A stretch of 64,000 nucleotides of DNA from Bacillus sp. HSf4. GTDB taxonomy: Bacteria; Bacillota; Bacilli; Bacillales; Bacillaceae. The position numbers were made by a program, and so were the translations under genes. The stretch is from contig NZ_CP120679.1 in the NCBI RefSeq assembly GCF_029537375.1, forward strand, positions 2,654,001-2,718,000, given 5' to 3'. Positions 39,536 through 48,251 of this stretch are shown here, one piece after another; the first letter of the stretch is position 1; the number at the start of each line of letters is the position of its first letter. Under the pieces are notes generated by a model. That model did no database searches, was not told the origin of the DNA, and saw only the letters and a program-made list of their open reading frames with translations.

Positions 39536-39571
39536 CTAAAAAATGGCCCGATAGCGGGCGATCGGGCCATT
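39536..39571 (-). terminator. Terminator between phoH and pgpH
   Basis: On the minus strand AATGGCCCGAT/ATCGGGCCATT (11-bp perfect stem, 8-nt loop) is followed by TTTTTTAG. It begins 6 bp after the phoH stop. Only about 27 bp separate its T run from the pgpH start. Confidence 0.92.
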
Positions 39572-39576
39572 CGGAG

Positions 39577-40536
39577 TTATTTTGTCTGTTCGTATGCTTC
39601 GATAATTCGGGCGACAAGCGGATGTCTGACCACATCTGTCTGATCCAGTTCAACGAATGAAATTCCTTCGATATCAAGGAGCATGCTTTTCGCGACGGCA
39701 AGTCCTGACTTGACTCCCTTTGGCAAATCGATTTGCGTAATATCGCCTGTAATGACCATTTTAGAACCAAAACCCAATCTCGTCAAAAACATTTTCATTT
39801 GTGCAGGCGTCGTGTTTTGCGCTTCGTCCAAAATGACAAAGGCATCGTCAAGCGTCCGGCCCCTCATATAAGCGAGCGGCGCGATTTCAATGGTTCCCCT
39901 TTCAAGGAGCCTCGCTGTATGGTCCGTTCCGAGCACATCGTGGAGGGCGTCATACAAAGGCCTTAAATAAGGGTCGACCTTTTCTTTCAGATCACCGGGC
40001 AAAAAGCCGAGGCTTTCTCCTGCTTCAACGGCCGGCCTCGTCAAGATGATTTTTTTTATGCGTCCGTTTTTCAGTTCATGAACGGCTTTTACGACCGCCA
40101 AATAGGTTTTTCCCGTTCCGGCGGGACCGATGCCAAAGATTAAATCGTGCTTTTTCATTGCCGTGATATACTCTCTTTGCCCGATGGTTTTGACTCTGAT
40201 CGGCTTCCCTTTGGCATTTTTCGTAATTTCCTCTTCATACATACTTTCAAAAAACTCAAGCTTGTGCTTTTTCGCCATCTTGATCGCATAGATGACATCC
40301 CGTTCAGAAATCTCAATTCCTTTGCGGATCAGATTCAAGAGGGACGCGAGCAGGCTGTCAACGATTTGAAACGTGTTCTCGTCACCGGCTACATAAACGG
40401 TTTCACCCCGTGTAACAATCGAGACGTTCAGCTCTTCCTCCATCATTTTTAGATGCGAATCCTGATTTCCAAACAGCGCCTGAGCTTCATTCGGACTTTC
40501 CAATTGCTGATTAATCGCAAGTAAGTGTTCTGTCAT
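39577..40536 (-). CDS. phoH: PhoH-like ATPase (YqfE)
   Basis: P-loop ATPase of the PhoH family, possibly acting on RNA, 319 residues. An N-terminal KH-like part of about 100 residues precedes Walker A GPAGTGKT near residue 138 and Walker B VILDEAQNTTPAQ. It shares an ATGA overlap with yqfD upstream. It commonly neighbours ybeY, suggesting a link to rRNA processing. Confidence 0.94.
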   Translation of the reverse strand: MTEHLLAINQQLESPNEAQALFGNQDSHLKMMEEELNVSIVTRGETVYVAGDENTFQIVDSLLASLLNLIRKGIEISERDVIYAIKMAKKHKLEFFESMYEEEITKNAKGKPIRVKTIGQREYITAMKKHDLIFGIGPAGTGKTYLAVVKAVHELKNGRIKKIILTRPAVEAGESLGFLPGDLKEKVDPYLRPLYDALHDVLGTDHTARLLERGTIEIAPLAYMRGRTLDDAFVILDEAQNTTPAQMKMFLTRLGFGSKMVITGDITQIDLPKGVKSGLAVAKSMLLDIEGISFVELDQTDVVRHPLVARIIEAYEQTK

Positions 40537-41729
40537 TCTTTAGTCTCCTGAACGATTGGTGTTGTTTGAACAATGTCTTCAATAACCTGGTAAAGGATGA
40601 TCAATTTAACTTTACCATTCTCACTCGTTTCGTGCAAAACTTTTTCATTGATAATGTCCCCATCTTCGCCAATTTTTTTCCGGACGTCCCTTTTTCCCAT
40701 TTTGATGCCTTCCTGAACCGCTTCTTTTTTGGTATACACCCTTTTGACCTGTTCGCTTTCCCGCGTCGTTTCTTTTTCATAAGCGATGGGAAGCTTAAAG
40801 TTCATGAAGTGAAGCGAATGTTTTTCGACTTCGGTCTTCGGACGCAAAAGCTCTTCTTTTTTGAATGCAAATCCCCAAAAAGGAACGGAAAGTGAACCGA
40901 TGGAGAGCTTGTGCTTTGTCCTTACTTTACCCGTAAAAACATCAAATGATGTCTCAAGCGGCACCGTCACTTTAGACTTGTACCATGTTTCACCGTAAAT
41001 TTTGCCTTTGGCGCCGACCTTTTGCTTCTCATCCTCTGTTCCGATCAGCCCTGAAACGAGCATCTCCCCTTTTTCAACATGCTGATTCACCGTAACGAGC
41101 GGCTCTCCTTTTTCAACAAACATCTTGGAGATGGTCGCTTCTTTTTTGGCGATGATATGCCTTGGACCGATGTATTTTTCCTTATCAGGCTCATTTTTCT
41201 CCACCACTTTCATGTGAAGGGCTGTCCCGTTTAATTCGATGCCGACCCAAGTAATATTTTCAACGCTCTTTGTCAGCGACTGCTGAATGTTCTCCGGGGT
41301 CAACATGGTGAATTGAAAGCGGCCTTTTTTCACTCCGATCTGGTCAAGGTGCTGCCTGATTTGGTGCTCTGTTTCCGGATTGGCGCCGGAAATGTCAATC
41401 TTCCACAGCATATTGGAAAGGAGGAACATGATGATAAAAAAAGCTGCGATCCCCAAAGTAAACCCGCTGTTTCGCATCGATTGCCTGATGATGAAAGGCA
41501 GGCCTTTCCGTTTTAAAAAACGGCATTTGCAGTCAAAGGTCCTGATGACTTTTCGAAAGGCATGTACATCGGAAAGCAGAATATAAAGAAAGACAGAGTC
41601 TTTCTTTTTTTTCACATTAAACATCGGGATGCCGCGCCTTGTGCACTCATTTAATAAACGTTCGATTCCCATTCCCGTCACTTCAAGCTGAATCTTTCCT
41701 GAGAAAAAAGAAAGCCATTTATTCTTCAC
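40533..41729 (-). CDS. yqfD: Sporulation protein YqfD
   Basis: Membrane protein of the YqfD sporulation family, 398 residues. An N-terminal cytoplasmic part of about 85 residues precedes one strong membrane helix (LGIAAFFIIMFLLSNML) and a long extracytoplasmic part rich in Lys and Glu, partly similar to POTRA/FtsQ-like folds. GTG start with AGGGGGAAGAGAC upstream. In B. subtilis the yqfC-yqfD unit is mother-cell expressed. 16 bp after yqfC. Confidence 0.9.
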   Translation of the reverse strand: MKNKWLSFFSGKIQLEVTGMGIERLLNECTRRGIPMFNVKKKKDSVFLYILLSDVHAFRKVIRTFDCKCRFLKRKGLPFIIRQSMRNSGFTLGIAAFFIIMFLLSNMLWKIDISGANPETEHQIRQHLDQIGVKKGRFQFTMLTPENIQQSLTKSVENITWVGIELNGTALHMKVVEKNEPDKEKYIGPRHIIAKKEATISKMFVEKGEPLVTVNQHVEKGEMLVSGLIGTEDEKQKVGAKGKIYGETWYKSKVTVPLETSFDVFTGKVRTKHKLSIGSLSVPFWGFAFKKEELLRPKTEVEKHSLHFMNFKLPIAYEKETTRESEQVKRVYTKKEAVQEGIKMGKRDVRKKIGEDGDIINEKVLHETSENGKVKLIILYQVIEDIVQTTPIVQETKE

Positions 41730-41745
41730 GTCTCTTCCCCCTGAC

Positions 41746-42027
41746 TTATGAATCGATATAGCGGACGAGCTCTATCGTGCCTTCAAGCAAAATTTCCTCA
41801 GGCAGGATCGTTTTAATGACAAAGTCCTTGCCCTGGATGATGCACTGCCCCTGCTTCAGCAGCAGCCTTACTTCACGGTCGCTGAAAAGCAAAAGCCCTC
41901 TATGATTCTCGATATATATGTGAAGTCTCCCTATCATCGTCATTCGCGGAAGATCCATCATGACATCAGGGGGAATTTCCAATGTTCTTGTCAGCCACGC
42001 TTTAAATCGATTTTTCTTTTGCGCCAT
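41746..42027 (-). CDS. yqfC: Sporulation protein YqfC
   Basis: A 93-residue YabP/YqfC-family protein; MDLPRMTMIGRLHIYIENH and RGLLLFSDREVRLLLKQG are the family core. YabP-type proteins act in spore coat or cortex assembly. The ATG at 42027 follows AAAGGGGG, which is inside the 3' arm of the upstream terminator-like hairpin; seven T of its tail lie between site and start. The open frame continues to 42048 within that hairpin. Confidence 0.9.
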   Translation of the reverse strand: MAQKKNRFKAWLTRTLEIPPDVMMDLPRMTMIGRLHIYIENHRGLLLFSDREVRLLLKQGQCIIQGKDFVIKTILPEEILLEGTIELVRYIDS

Positions 42028-42077
42028 AAAAAAAGAACCCCCTTTCATCTCATATGTATGAGTGAGAAAGGGGTTCT
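42028..42077 (-). terminator. Terminator hairpin of the yqfB operon overlapping the yqfC ribosome site
   Basis: On the minus strand AGAACCCCTTTC pairs with GAAAGGGGGTTCT (one bulged G), with an inner CTCAT/ATGAG stem, and is followed by seven T that abut the yqfC ATG. The 3' arm holds the yqfC Shine-Dalgarno sequence. The apical loop region contains CATACATA, close to a sigma-E -10, but no good -35 is seen. Confidence 0.85.
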
Positions 42078-42090
42078 AACACTTTAATTT

Positions 42091-42528
42091 TTAAGGGCGG
42101 CGCCTCATCGTGTAATGCGGTTTTCTTGAGCGCGGCGGACCGAATACTTCACCGAGGACAATTCCTTGGACAACACTTTTCTTATTGATGTCAAGCCGTT
42201 CGGCATGCGGCTCTAACATCCGCTTGCTTTGCTTTTTGACAGCCCGTTCCACAGCCGGCATCGACCGTTCGGCATCCGCTTTGATTCTTTCAAGCTCCTG
42301 AACGAGGTCATTGCTCTTTTTCATGGCAGCGGGCTTTGCAGTTGGCTTTTCCGCTGTCTGATGGCGCTTTTCCTGCTGCTTCGGCGCTTTTGTTTTGCGC
42401 TGTTCAGGCGCTTTTTTGCGATTATTTTCTTCGTTTTCATCATTTTTTCCGATCTTGTTGAAAATGACGGAAATGATTCCGACGATGACTGCCATGATGA
42501 TCGGATTGTCGAACAATAAATCAAGCAA
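42091..42528 (-). CDS. yqfB: YqfB, small membrane-anchored basic protein
   Basis: A 145-residue protein with an N-terminal hydrophobic helix (NPIIMAVIVGIISVIF), a Lys/Gln/Glu-rich charged middle and a basic C-terminus ending HYTMRRRP. TTG start 7 nt after GGAGG. Third gene of the sigma-W operon yqeZ-floA-yqfB, which gives resistance to the lantibiotic-like peptide sublancin in B. subtilis; YqfB's own activity is unknown. Confidence 0.85.
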   Translation of the reverse strand: MLDLLFDNPIIMAVIVGIISVIFNKIGKNDENEENNRKKAPEQRKTKAPKQQEKRHQTAEKPTAKPAAMKKSNDLVQELERIKADAERSMPAVERAVKKQSKRMLEPHAERLDINKKSVVQGIVLGEVFGPPRSRKPHYTMRRRP

Positions 42529-42557
42529 TGCGCTCCCTCCTTTTTACGGGGGCTTGT

Positions 42558-43550
42558 TTATTTATGATCGTCTTCATTTTGGTCTTTCGTCATTTTACCA
42601 AAGGAATCACGCATATCTGTGTCGGCATCGATGTTTTTCATATTGAGATAATCCATGACCCCGATTTTTCCGCTGCGCAATGCTTCGGACATCGCAAGCG
42701 GAACTTCCGCTTCCGCCTCGACCACTTTGGCGCGCATTTCTTCGACGCGGGCCCGCATTTCCTGTTCTTGGGCAACCGCCATGGCGCGGCGTTCTTCCGC
42801 TTTGGCCTGAGCGATGTTTTTATCGGCTTCAGCCTGGTCTGTTTGAAGAATGGCGCCGATGTTTTTGCCGATGTCCACGTCAGCGATATCGATCGACAGA
42901 ATTTCAAAAGCCGTGCCTGAATCCAAACCTTTGCTCAAGACCGTTTGTGAAATCATATCCGGATTTTCAAGCACCTTTTTATGATTGTCAGACGAACCGA
43001 TCGTCGAAACAATCCCTTCACCTACACGGGCGATGATTGTCTCTTCGCCTGCACCCCCGACAAGGCGGTCAATATTTGCACGAACGGTAATTCTCGCTTT
43101 CGCCTTCACTTCGATTCCATCCATCGCAACACCCGCGATAAACGGTGTTTCAATAACCTTCGGATTAACGCTCATTTGAACGGCTTCAAGCACATCGCGT
43201 CCAGCCAAATCAATGGCCGCACATCTGGCAAATGTCAATTCAATGTTAGCGCGTTGGGCGGCGATCAGCGCATTGACAACGCGGTCGACGTTCCCCCCGG
43301 CCAAGTAGTGGCTTTCAAGCTGGTTGATGGCTACATCCAGTCCCGCTTTGTGCGCTTTGATCAAAGGATTGACGACGCGGTTTGGAATGACGCGGCGGAG
43401 CCTCATACCGATCAGTGTAAAAATGCTGATTTTGACGCCTGCGGCCAAGGCCGAGATCCACAGCATCACCGGAACAAATGTAAAGAAGACAGCTAATAAA
43501 ATGATGCCGGCTGCAATGATAACCAAAAGTAATAGAGTTGACGGATCCAT
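42558..43550 (-). CDS. floA: Flotillin-like protein FloA
   Basis: Membrane scaffold of functional membrane microdomains, 330 residues. An N-terminal hydrophobic hairpin ([23 protein letters not shown]) is followed by an SPFH-type domain and a coiled-coil with EA repeats near 230-290 ([23 protein letters not shown]). AGGAGG precedes the ATG. It is downstream of the NfeD partner yqeZ and under the sigma-W promoter. B. subtilis name yqfA. Confidence 0.95.
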   Translation of the reverse strand: MDPSTLLLLVIIAAGIILLAVFFTFVPVMLWISALAAGVKISIFTLIGMRLRRVIPNRVVNPLIKAHKAGLDVAINQLESHYLAGGNVDRVVNALIAAQRANIELTFARCAAIDLAGRDVLEAVQMSVNPKVIETPFIAGVAMDGIEVKAKARITVRANIDRLVGGAGEETIIARVGEGIVSTIGSSDNHKKVLENPDMISQTVLSKGLDSGTAFEILSIDIADVDIGKNIGAILQTDQAEADKNIAQAKAEERRAMAVAQEQEMRARVEEMRAKVVEAEAEVPLAMSEALRSGKIGVMDYLNMKNIDADTDMRDSFGKMTKDQNEDDHK

Positions 43551-43574
43551 AATATTCCTCCTAAAAAGTATGGT

Positions 43575-44900
43575 TTATATTTCTCTCACGACGATGCGCG
43601 AGCCTTCCACTTTCACCACTTTGACTTTCCTATCCTTTGCGGTGAACGAACCTTCGGAAACGACATCGAGCCGTTCATCGCCGATAATAACCGTTCCGGC
43701 CGGTCTGAGCGGTGTATATGTGACACCGGTTTTCCCGATCAGATCGCGCCGGGTTTCATTTGAGACATAGCCGCTTTCCGAATTGGTAGAGTCGGTTAAT
43801 ATTAATTTTTTAAAGAATTTCATTCTTTTCCCCAACACCCTTGTCAGTAGAATGGATGCCGCTATCGAAACAGCGGTTGCAATCAAAATCGAGACGGCCA
43901 TGACCGTCACGCTTCCCGATGCTAAAAAGAGACTTAGAACAACGGCTGTGAGGCCGATAATTCCCGCGATGCCGCCCGGCAGAAAAAGTTCTAAAATAAT
44001 CAATATGATACCGGCAATAAACAGAAGGAGGGTTTCCATTCCGGCGAGCCCAGCCACAAGGTGGCCGTAGAAAAAGAGCATCAGCGCCGCAAGGCCCATA
44101 GAGCCGGGAATTCCAAAGCCCGGTGAATAGAGTTCGACGATCAGCCCGAGGCTTCCGATTGAAAGAAGAATCGGAATCACGACCGGATGTGTGAGGAAGC
44201 GCGCCACTTTTTCGGCAAAACTCACTTCAGCATGCTCGATTTCGGCCCCTTTTAAATTCAGCTTTTTTAAAAGGTCGTCAAAGCTTGAGACCGTGCCTTC
44301 CGAATAGCCGACTTTCAACGCTTTGTCAGAGCTCAATGTCAAAAGCTCTCCCTTTGGCGCCCCTACTTCTTTGGCGTCAACGTCCGGATCTGCCATCGCG
44401 AGCGCATATTTTGGATCACGGCCGTTTTTTTTGGCCGCATCTTCCATTTCCGCCAGCCACAGAGATTCCGCCTTTTGATCAGCAGCGTTTCCCTCTGCAT
44501 CAATGATCGCCGCGGCTCCCATTTTTCCGCCGGGCGCCATATAAATGTCGTCTGCATTCAAGGCGAGGTACGCGCCTGCCGAAAGGGCCCTTCTGTTGAC
44601 ATAAGCGGTCACCGGAATGTCGGAGTTATGAATCGTATCAGCCATATCAAGGACTGCGTCGACCGCTCCGCCGGGGGTATTGATATCCAAAATAATATGC
44701 TTGGCATTCATCCCTTTTGCTTCTTGAAATGAGCGCTCAAGAAATTTTGAGAGTCCCTTTTCAACCGTGTCTTCGACCGGGATCACATACACTTTGTCTC
44801 CATCGGCATCGGCTTTCACGGTCAAATGAACGCTTAATAATAAGAATAAAACAAAACCGCACGCCACAGCAACTAAAATTCTACTTTTTTTCAACAGCAC
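43575..44900 (-). CDS. yqeZ: NfeD-family membrane serine protease-like protein YqeZ
   Basis: Long NfeD protein, 441 residues: a signal/anchor helix, a ClpP-like protease domain with the candidate nucleophile in RALSAGAYLALNADDIYMAPG near residue 106, four or five membrane helices (about 235-370) and a C-terminal OB-fold NfeD domain. The GTG start follows GGAGGAG by about 10 nt. NfeD proteins pair with flotillins; floA is 24 bp downstream. First gene of the sigma-W operon. Confidence 0.93.
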   Translation of the reverse strand: MLLKKSRILVAVACGFVLFLLLSVHLTVKADADGDKVYVIPVEDTVEKGLSKFLERSFQEAKGMNAKHIILDINTPGGAVDAVLDMADTIHNSDIPVTAYVNRRALSAGAYLALNADDIYMAPGGKMGAAAIIDAEGNAADQKAESLWLAEMEDAAKKNGRDPKYALAMADPDVDAKEVGAPKGELLTLSSDKALKVGYSEGTVSSFDDLLKKLNLKGAEIEHAEVSFAEKVARFLTHPVVIPILLSIGSLGLIVELYSPGFGIPGSMGLAALMLFFYGHLVAGLAGMETLLLFIAGIILIILELFLPGGIAGIIGLTAVVLSLFLASGSVTVMAVSILIATAVSIAASILLTRVLGKRMKFFKKLILTDSTNSESGYVSNETRRDLIGKTGVTYTPLRPAGTVIIGDERLDVVSEGSFTAKDRKVKVVKVEGSRIVVREI

Positions 44901-44942
44901 CGATTTTTGACTCCTCCTTCCTCCTTTATCATTAACATTACA

Positions 44943-44969
44943 TACGTTGTAAATGTATCAAAGGTTTCA
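44943..44969 (-). promoter_or_regulatory. Sigma-W promoter of yqeZ-floA-yqfB
   Basis: TGAAAC (44964-44969), 17 bp, CGTA (44943-44946) on the minus strand is the known sigma-W form. It predicts induction by envelope stress, matching the known sigma-W control of this operon in B. subtilis. Confidence 0.9.
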
Positions 44970-45004
44970 GATTTTTACTCCTTTTCTATTTTTATGACCG
45001 CGCA

Positions 45005-45042
45005 TAAAAAAAGACACCTTTCAAATGGTGAAAGATGTCCTT
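45005..45042 (-). terminator. Terminator of rpsU-yqeY
   Basis: On the minus strand AGGACATCTTTC/GAAAGGTGTCTT (12 bp with wobble pairs) and a 7-nt loop precede seven T. It separates rpsU-yqeY from the sigma-W operon. Confidence 0.88.
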
Positions 45043-45046
45043 TTCT

Positions 45047-45493
45047 TTAAGACAGTTGTTTGCTGACAAGCTTATTGACGAGGCCGCCGTCAGCCTTGCC
45101 TTTAACCTTCGGCATGATCGCGCTCATCACCTTGCCCATGTCCGCTTTTGAAGAGGCGCCGACTTCTGCGATCGTTTCGTTTACGATCGCAAGCAATTCC
45201 TCTTCCGTCAGCTGTTCAGGCATATAAGCTTCCAGAATGTCTAACTCTTTTTGAACTTTATCTACTAAATCTGAACGATTAGCGTTTGAAAATTCATGGA
45301 GGGAGTCTTTACGCTGTTTTAATTCACGAGAAAGAACAGTCAGTTCTTCATCTTCGGTCAGCCTGTCTTTCTTAAGCTTGATTGCTTCGTTTTGAAGCGA
45401 AGCCTTCACCATGCGAATGACAGTCAGTTTGTCTTTCTCACGGTTTTTCATATAGAGCTTCATGTCTTGATTCAGACGCTCAAGAAGACTCAT
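45047..45493 (-). CDS. yqeY: GatB/YqeY domain protein
   Basis: A 148-residue helical protein of the GatB/YqeY family, related to the tRNA-binding tail domain of GatB. Conserved patterns include [23 protein letters not shown] and the C-terminal [17 protein letters not shown]. Its stand-alone role is not known, though tRNA binding is plausible. It follows rpsU by 14 bp and is co-transcribed. Confidence 0.92.
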   Translation of the reverse strand: MSLLERLNQDMKLYMKNREKDKLTVIRMVKASLQNEAIKLKKDRLTEDEELTVLSRELKQRKDSLHEFSNANRSDLVDKVQKELDILEAYMPEQLTEEELLAIVNETIAEVGASSKADMGKVMSAIMPKVKGKADGGLVNKLVSKQLS

Positions 45494-45507
45494 AAATCCA
45501 CCCTCTT

Positions 45508-45681
45508 TTAGTATTTGCGCTTTCTGGCAGCTTCAGACTTTTTCTTGCGTCTTACGCTAGGTTTTTCATAAAATTCACGCTTTCTTGCTTCTTGCAAAGT
45601 ACCTGTCTTTGATACACTGCGTTTGAAGCGACGAAGAGCATCTTCAAGCGATTCGTTTTTTCTAACGACCGTTTTTGACAT
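45508..45681 (-). CDS. rpsU: 30S ribosomal protein S21
   Basis: A 57-residue basic ribosomal protein beginning [19 protein letters not shown] and ending in a Lys/Arg tail. The ATG at 45681 follows GGAGGGAAAGAGA; the open frame runs on to 45783 across the promoter and is not coding there. It leads the rpsU-yqeY unit. Confidence 0.97.
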   Translation of the reverse strand: MSKTVVRKNESLEDALRRFKRSVSKTGTLQEARKREFYEKPSVRRKKKSEAARKRKY

Positions 45682-45754
45682 TCTCTTTCCCTCCCTCCGA
45701 ATACACCAATCGACTGCTTTAAAAAAAGATATACATTTAAACATGTACCTTGAC

Positions 45755-45783
45755 ATTATAATATAAGCATTCGGCAAGGTCAA
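45755..45783 (-). promoter_or_regulatory. Sigma-A promoter of rpsU
   Basis: TTGACC (45778-45783), 17 bp, TATAAT (45755-45760), near consensus. The leader of about 65 nt contains a small TACAT/ATGTA hairpin and seven T, which might be a weak attenuator. Confidence 0.85.
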
Positions 45784-45866
45784 CCAAACGAGATTGTTTT
45801 ATTGTTTAGTCATCATTTCGGCAGCTTGTCTGTATACATTTATAAAGGAGGCTGTTCGAAAATCTG

Positions 45867-46802
45867 ATGCTGATCTTGATCTTATTTGTGCTGCTGATCA
45901 GCCTTTTTCTGGCGGGCATGGGCATGCTGAGAAAAGGCCTGATCTCCCTGACGTTCGAGAAGATTGAAAAGCGCCTGCTTTTTTTTACGGATCATCCATT
46001 GAAGGCTTTCCTGGTGAGCATAGTGTTTACAGGCGTTCTGCAAAGCAGTTCGGCATTTATGGTGATCGTCATCGGGTTTGTCAGCATCGGCGCTCTTTCT
46101 TTTAAACGCTCGATTCCGCTGATTTTGGGGACAAACATCGGCTCCACATTCACAACTGAATTTTTGGCCGTAAAGCTGGAATTTTTGATTTTCGCCCTTT
46201 TTGCGGTTGGCGCGGTCCTTTTCCTCACCAGAAAACCGCCCTTTCGGCATGTCGGGGTGAGCCTGATCGGTTTGGGTGTGATTTTTTTCTGCATCAGCGG
46301 GTTCAGCAGGCTTGCCGTTCCCTTGTCACAGCTTGACTCAGGCGCCTATATCGTCCGCCTGGTCGAACATTCATCACTTTACGCACTTGTCATTGGCACG
46401 GTGCTGACTGCCATCATACATTCAAGCTCGGCCTGTGTTGGCATTCTGATGAGCTTTATGGATCAGGGGGTCGTCGGACTGACTGAGGCGATGAGCGTTG
46501 TCCTCGGCTCCAATATCGGGACATGCATTACTGCAGTCATGGCGGCTTTCAACGGGGGCCCCGCCGCCAAGCAAACGGCTTATGCCCATGTGCTGTTCAA
46601 TGTGATCGGCGTGGCGGCCGTCTATCCGCTGCTCACATCTTTAACCGGATTTATTTCCGCCCTTTCGGCAAGTCCGGCACAGCAGATCGCCCATTTCAGC
46701 CTGCTGTTTAACGTTGTGACTTCGCTGTTGTTTTTGCCGCTGACCCATTTATTTCATTCGTTTATCATGTTCCTCATCCCAAACAACGGCCAGGCCCGCT
46801 AA
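45867..46802 (+). CDS. yqeW: Na+/Pi cotransporter family protein YqeW
   Basis: Membrane protein of the Na/Pi (PNaS) cotransporter family, 311 residues with about eight hydrophobic segments. Two repeated halves carry QSSSAFMVIVIGFVSIG plus GTNIGSTF, and HSSSACVGILMSFMDQG plus GSNIGTC, the family's inverted repeat motifs. Phosphate export or import is likely but unproven. The only strong ribosome site, GGAGG, is 15 nt from the ATG, longer than usual. Divergent from rpsU. Confidence 0.88.
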   Translation: MLILILFVLLISLFLAGMGMLRKGLISLTFEKIEKRLLFFTDHPLKAFLVSIVFTGVLQSSSAFMVIVIGFVSIGALSFKRSIPLILGTNIGSTFTTEFLAVKLEFLIFALFAVGAVLFLTRKPPFRHVGVSLIGLGVIFFCISGFSRLAVPLSQLDSGAYIVRLVEHSSLYALVIGTVLTAIIHSSSACVGILMSFMDQGVVGLTEAMSVVLGSNIGTCITAVMAAFNGGPAAKQTAYAHVLFNVIGVAAVYPLLTSLTGFISALSASPAQQIAHFSLLFNVVTSLLFLPLTHLFHSFIMFLIPNNGQAR

Positions 46803-46851
46803 TGTTTTGCTCTAACTGTGGTACCGCGGCAGCAGCCGTCTGTAAATCCGC

Positions 46852-46889
46852 AAAAAAGCCGGGATCACATGGCTGTGAACCCGGCTTTT
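46852..46889. terminator. Bidirectional terminator between yqeW and mtaB
   Basis: AAAAGCCGGG-A-TCACA pairs with TGTGA-A-CCCGGCTTTT (one mismatch, 4-nt loop), with A and T runs on both sides. It serves the convergent yqeW and the heat-shock operon ending in mtaB. Confidence 0.88.
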
Positions 46890-46893
46890 CATA

Positions 46894-48249
46894 TTAAGAG
46901 GATAAGCGGATGTTCTCCTCCGCCGCATCCTCTGCGATGCGGACGAACAAACCTTTATTGTAAGGATAGCCCGCTTTGATAATCTTCACTTTGACAAGCT
47001 TGCCGATCATGTCTTCAGACCCTTCGAAAACAACTTTCATATAGTTGTCGGTATAGCCGACAAACAAGTTGTCTTCGCCTGTTTCGGTGAACGGCTCTTC
47101 AGGGATGATTTCGAGCACGTCGCCTTCATAGTCTGAAGCATACTCTTTTGCAAGCTGGTCTGAGAGGGCGATCAGCTTGTGAACACGTTCGTTCTTCACG
47201 TTTTCATCAACCTGATCGTCCATGCGTGCGGCCGGTGTGCCGGTCCGTTTGCTGTACGGGAAGACATGGAGTTCGGAAAACTTGTGCTCTTTAATAAAAT
47301 TGTACGTTTCCATAAATTCTTCATCCGTTTCCCCTGGAAAGCCGACGATAACATCTGATGTGACCGCAAGCCCTGGAAGAGCTTTTTTCAGCTTTGTTAA
47401 ACGGTCGGCGAAAAATTCCATCGTATATTTTCGTCTCATCCGCTTCAACACGCTGTTTGAACCGGACTGCAAAGGAATGTGCAGATGTCTGACGATTTTA
47501 TCGGACCGATCCAGCACCTCGATGACTTCATCGGTGATCTGGCTCGCTTCAATAGAGGAGATTCGGATTCGTTTCAAGCCTTTCACACGGCTGTCCAATT
47601 CTTTCAAAAGCTGTGCAAAGTTATAATCTTTCATATCTTCTCCATATCCGCCGGTATGGATGCCGGTCAGGACGATTTCTTTATATCCGGCGTCAACCAG
47701 CTGCTGCGCCTGGCGGATGACTTCTTCCGGATCGCGGGAGCGAAGCAGGCCGCGCGCCCATGGAATGATGCAAAATGTGCAGAAATTGTTGCAGCCTTCC
47801 TGAATTTTCAGAGAAGCTCTAGTCCTGTCTGTAAACGCGGGAACGTCAAGCTCTTCAAAAACCCTTGCTTTCATAATGTTGCCGACGCCGTTGATCGGCT
47901 GTCTTTCTTCCTGATACTGCTCAATATATCCAAGCATTTTTTCGCGGTCCTGAGTGCCGACGACGATGTCAACGCCCGGAATGGCCATGATTTCCGCCGG
48001 AGACGTCTGAGCGTAGCAGCCCGTCACACAAATCACGGCATCGGGATTTTGGCGAATTGCCCGTCTGATCACCTGTCGGCTTTTTTTGTCGCCCGTATTG
48101 GTCACGGTGCACGTATTGATCACATATACATCAGCAGTGCTTTCAAATTCTTTTCTTTCATAGCCGGCTTCTTTGAAAAGCTGCCAGATCGCTTCTGTTT
48201 CATAATGGTTGACCTTGCAGCCAAGTGTATGAAATGCAACGGTTGCCAT
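46894..48249 (-). CDS. mtaB: tRNA t6A37 methylthiotransferase MtaB
   Basis: Radical SAM enzyme that converts t6A37 to ms2t6A37 in tRNA, 451 residues. The N-terminal UPF0004 domain has three Fe-S cysteines (LGCKVNHYE, NTCTVT, GCYAQ); the radical SAM motif is GCNNFCTFCIIPWARG near residue 154; the C-terminal TRAM domain binds RNA. AGAGGTG precedes the ATG. Last gene of the hrcA-dnaK transcription unit. B. subtilis name yqeV. Confidence 0.95.
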   Translation of the reverse strand: MATVAFHTLGCKVNHYETEAIWQLFKEAGYERKEFESTADVYVINTCTVTNTGDKKSRQVIRRAIRQNPDAVICVTGCYAQTSPAEIMAIPGVDIVVGTQDREKMLGYIEQYQEERQPINGVGNIMKARVFEELDVPAFTDRTRASLKIQEGCNNFCTFCIIPWARGLLRSRDPEEVIRQAQQLVDAGYKEIVLTGIHTGGYGEDMKDYNFAQLLKELDSRVKGLKRIRISSIEASQITDEVIEVLDRSDKIVRHLHIPLQSGSNSVLKRMRRKYTMEFFADRLTKLKKALPGLAVTSDVIVGFPGETDEEFMETYNFIKEHKFSELHVFPYSKRTGTPAARMDDQVDENVKNERVHKLIALSDQLAKEYASDYEGDVLEIIPEEPFTETGEDNLFVGYTDNYMKVVFEGSEDMIGKLVKVKIIKAGYPYNKGLFVRIAEDAAEENIRLSS

Positions 48250-48251
48250 TG

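Noticed and set aside
39510..39770. N-terminal extension of pgpH by 87 codons
   Set aside because: It crosses the end of phoH and a strong terminator; the TTG at 39509 has a proper ribosome site.
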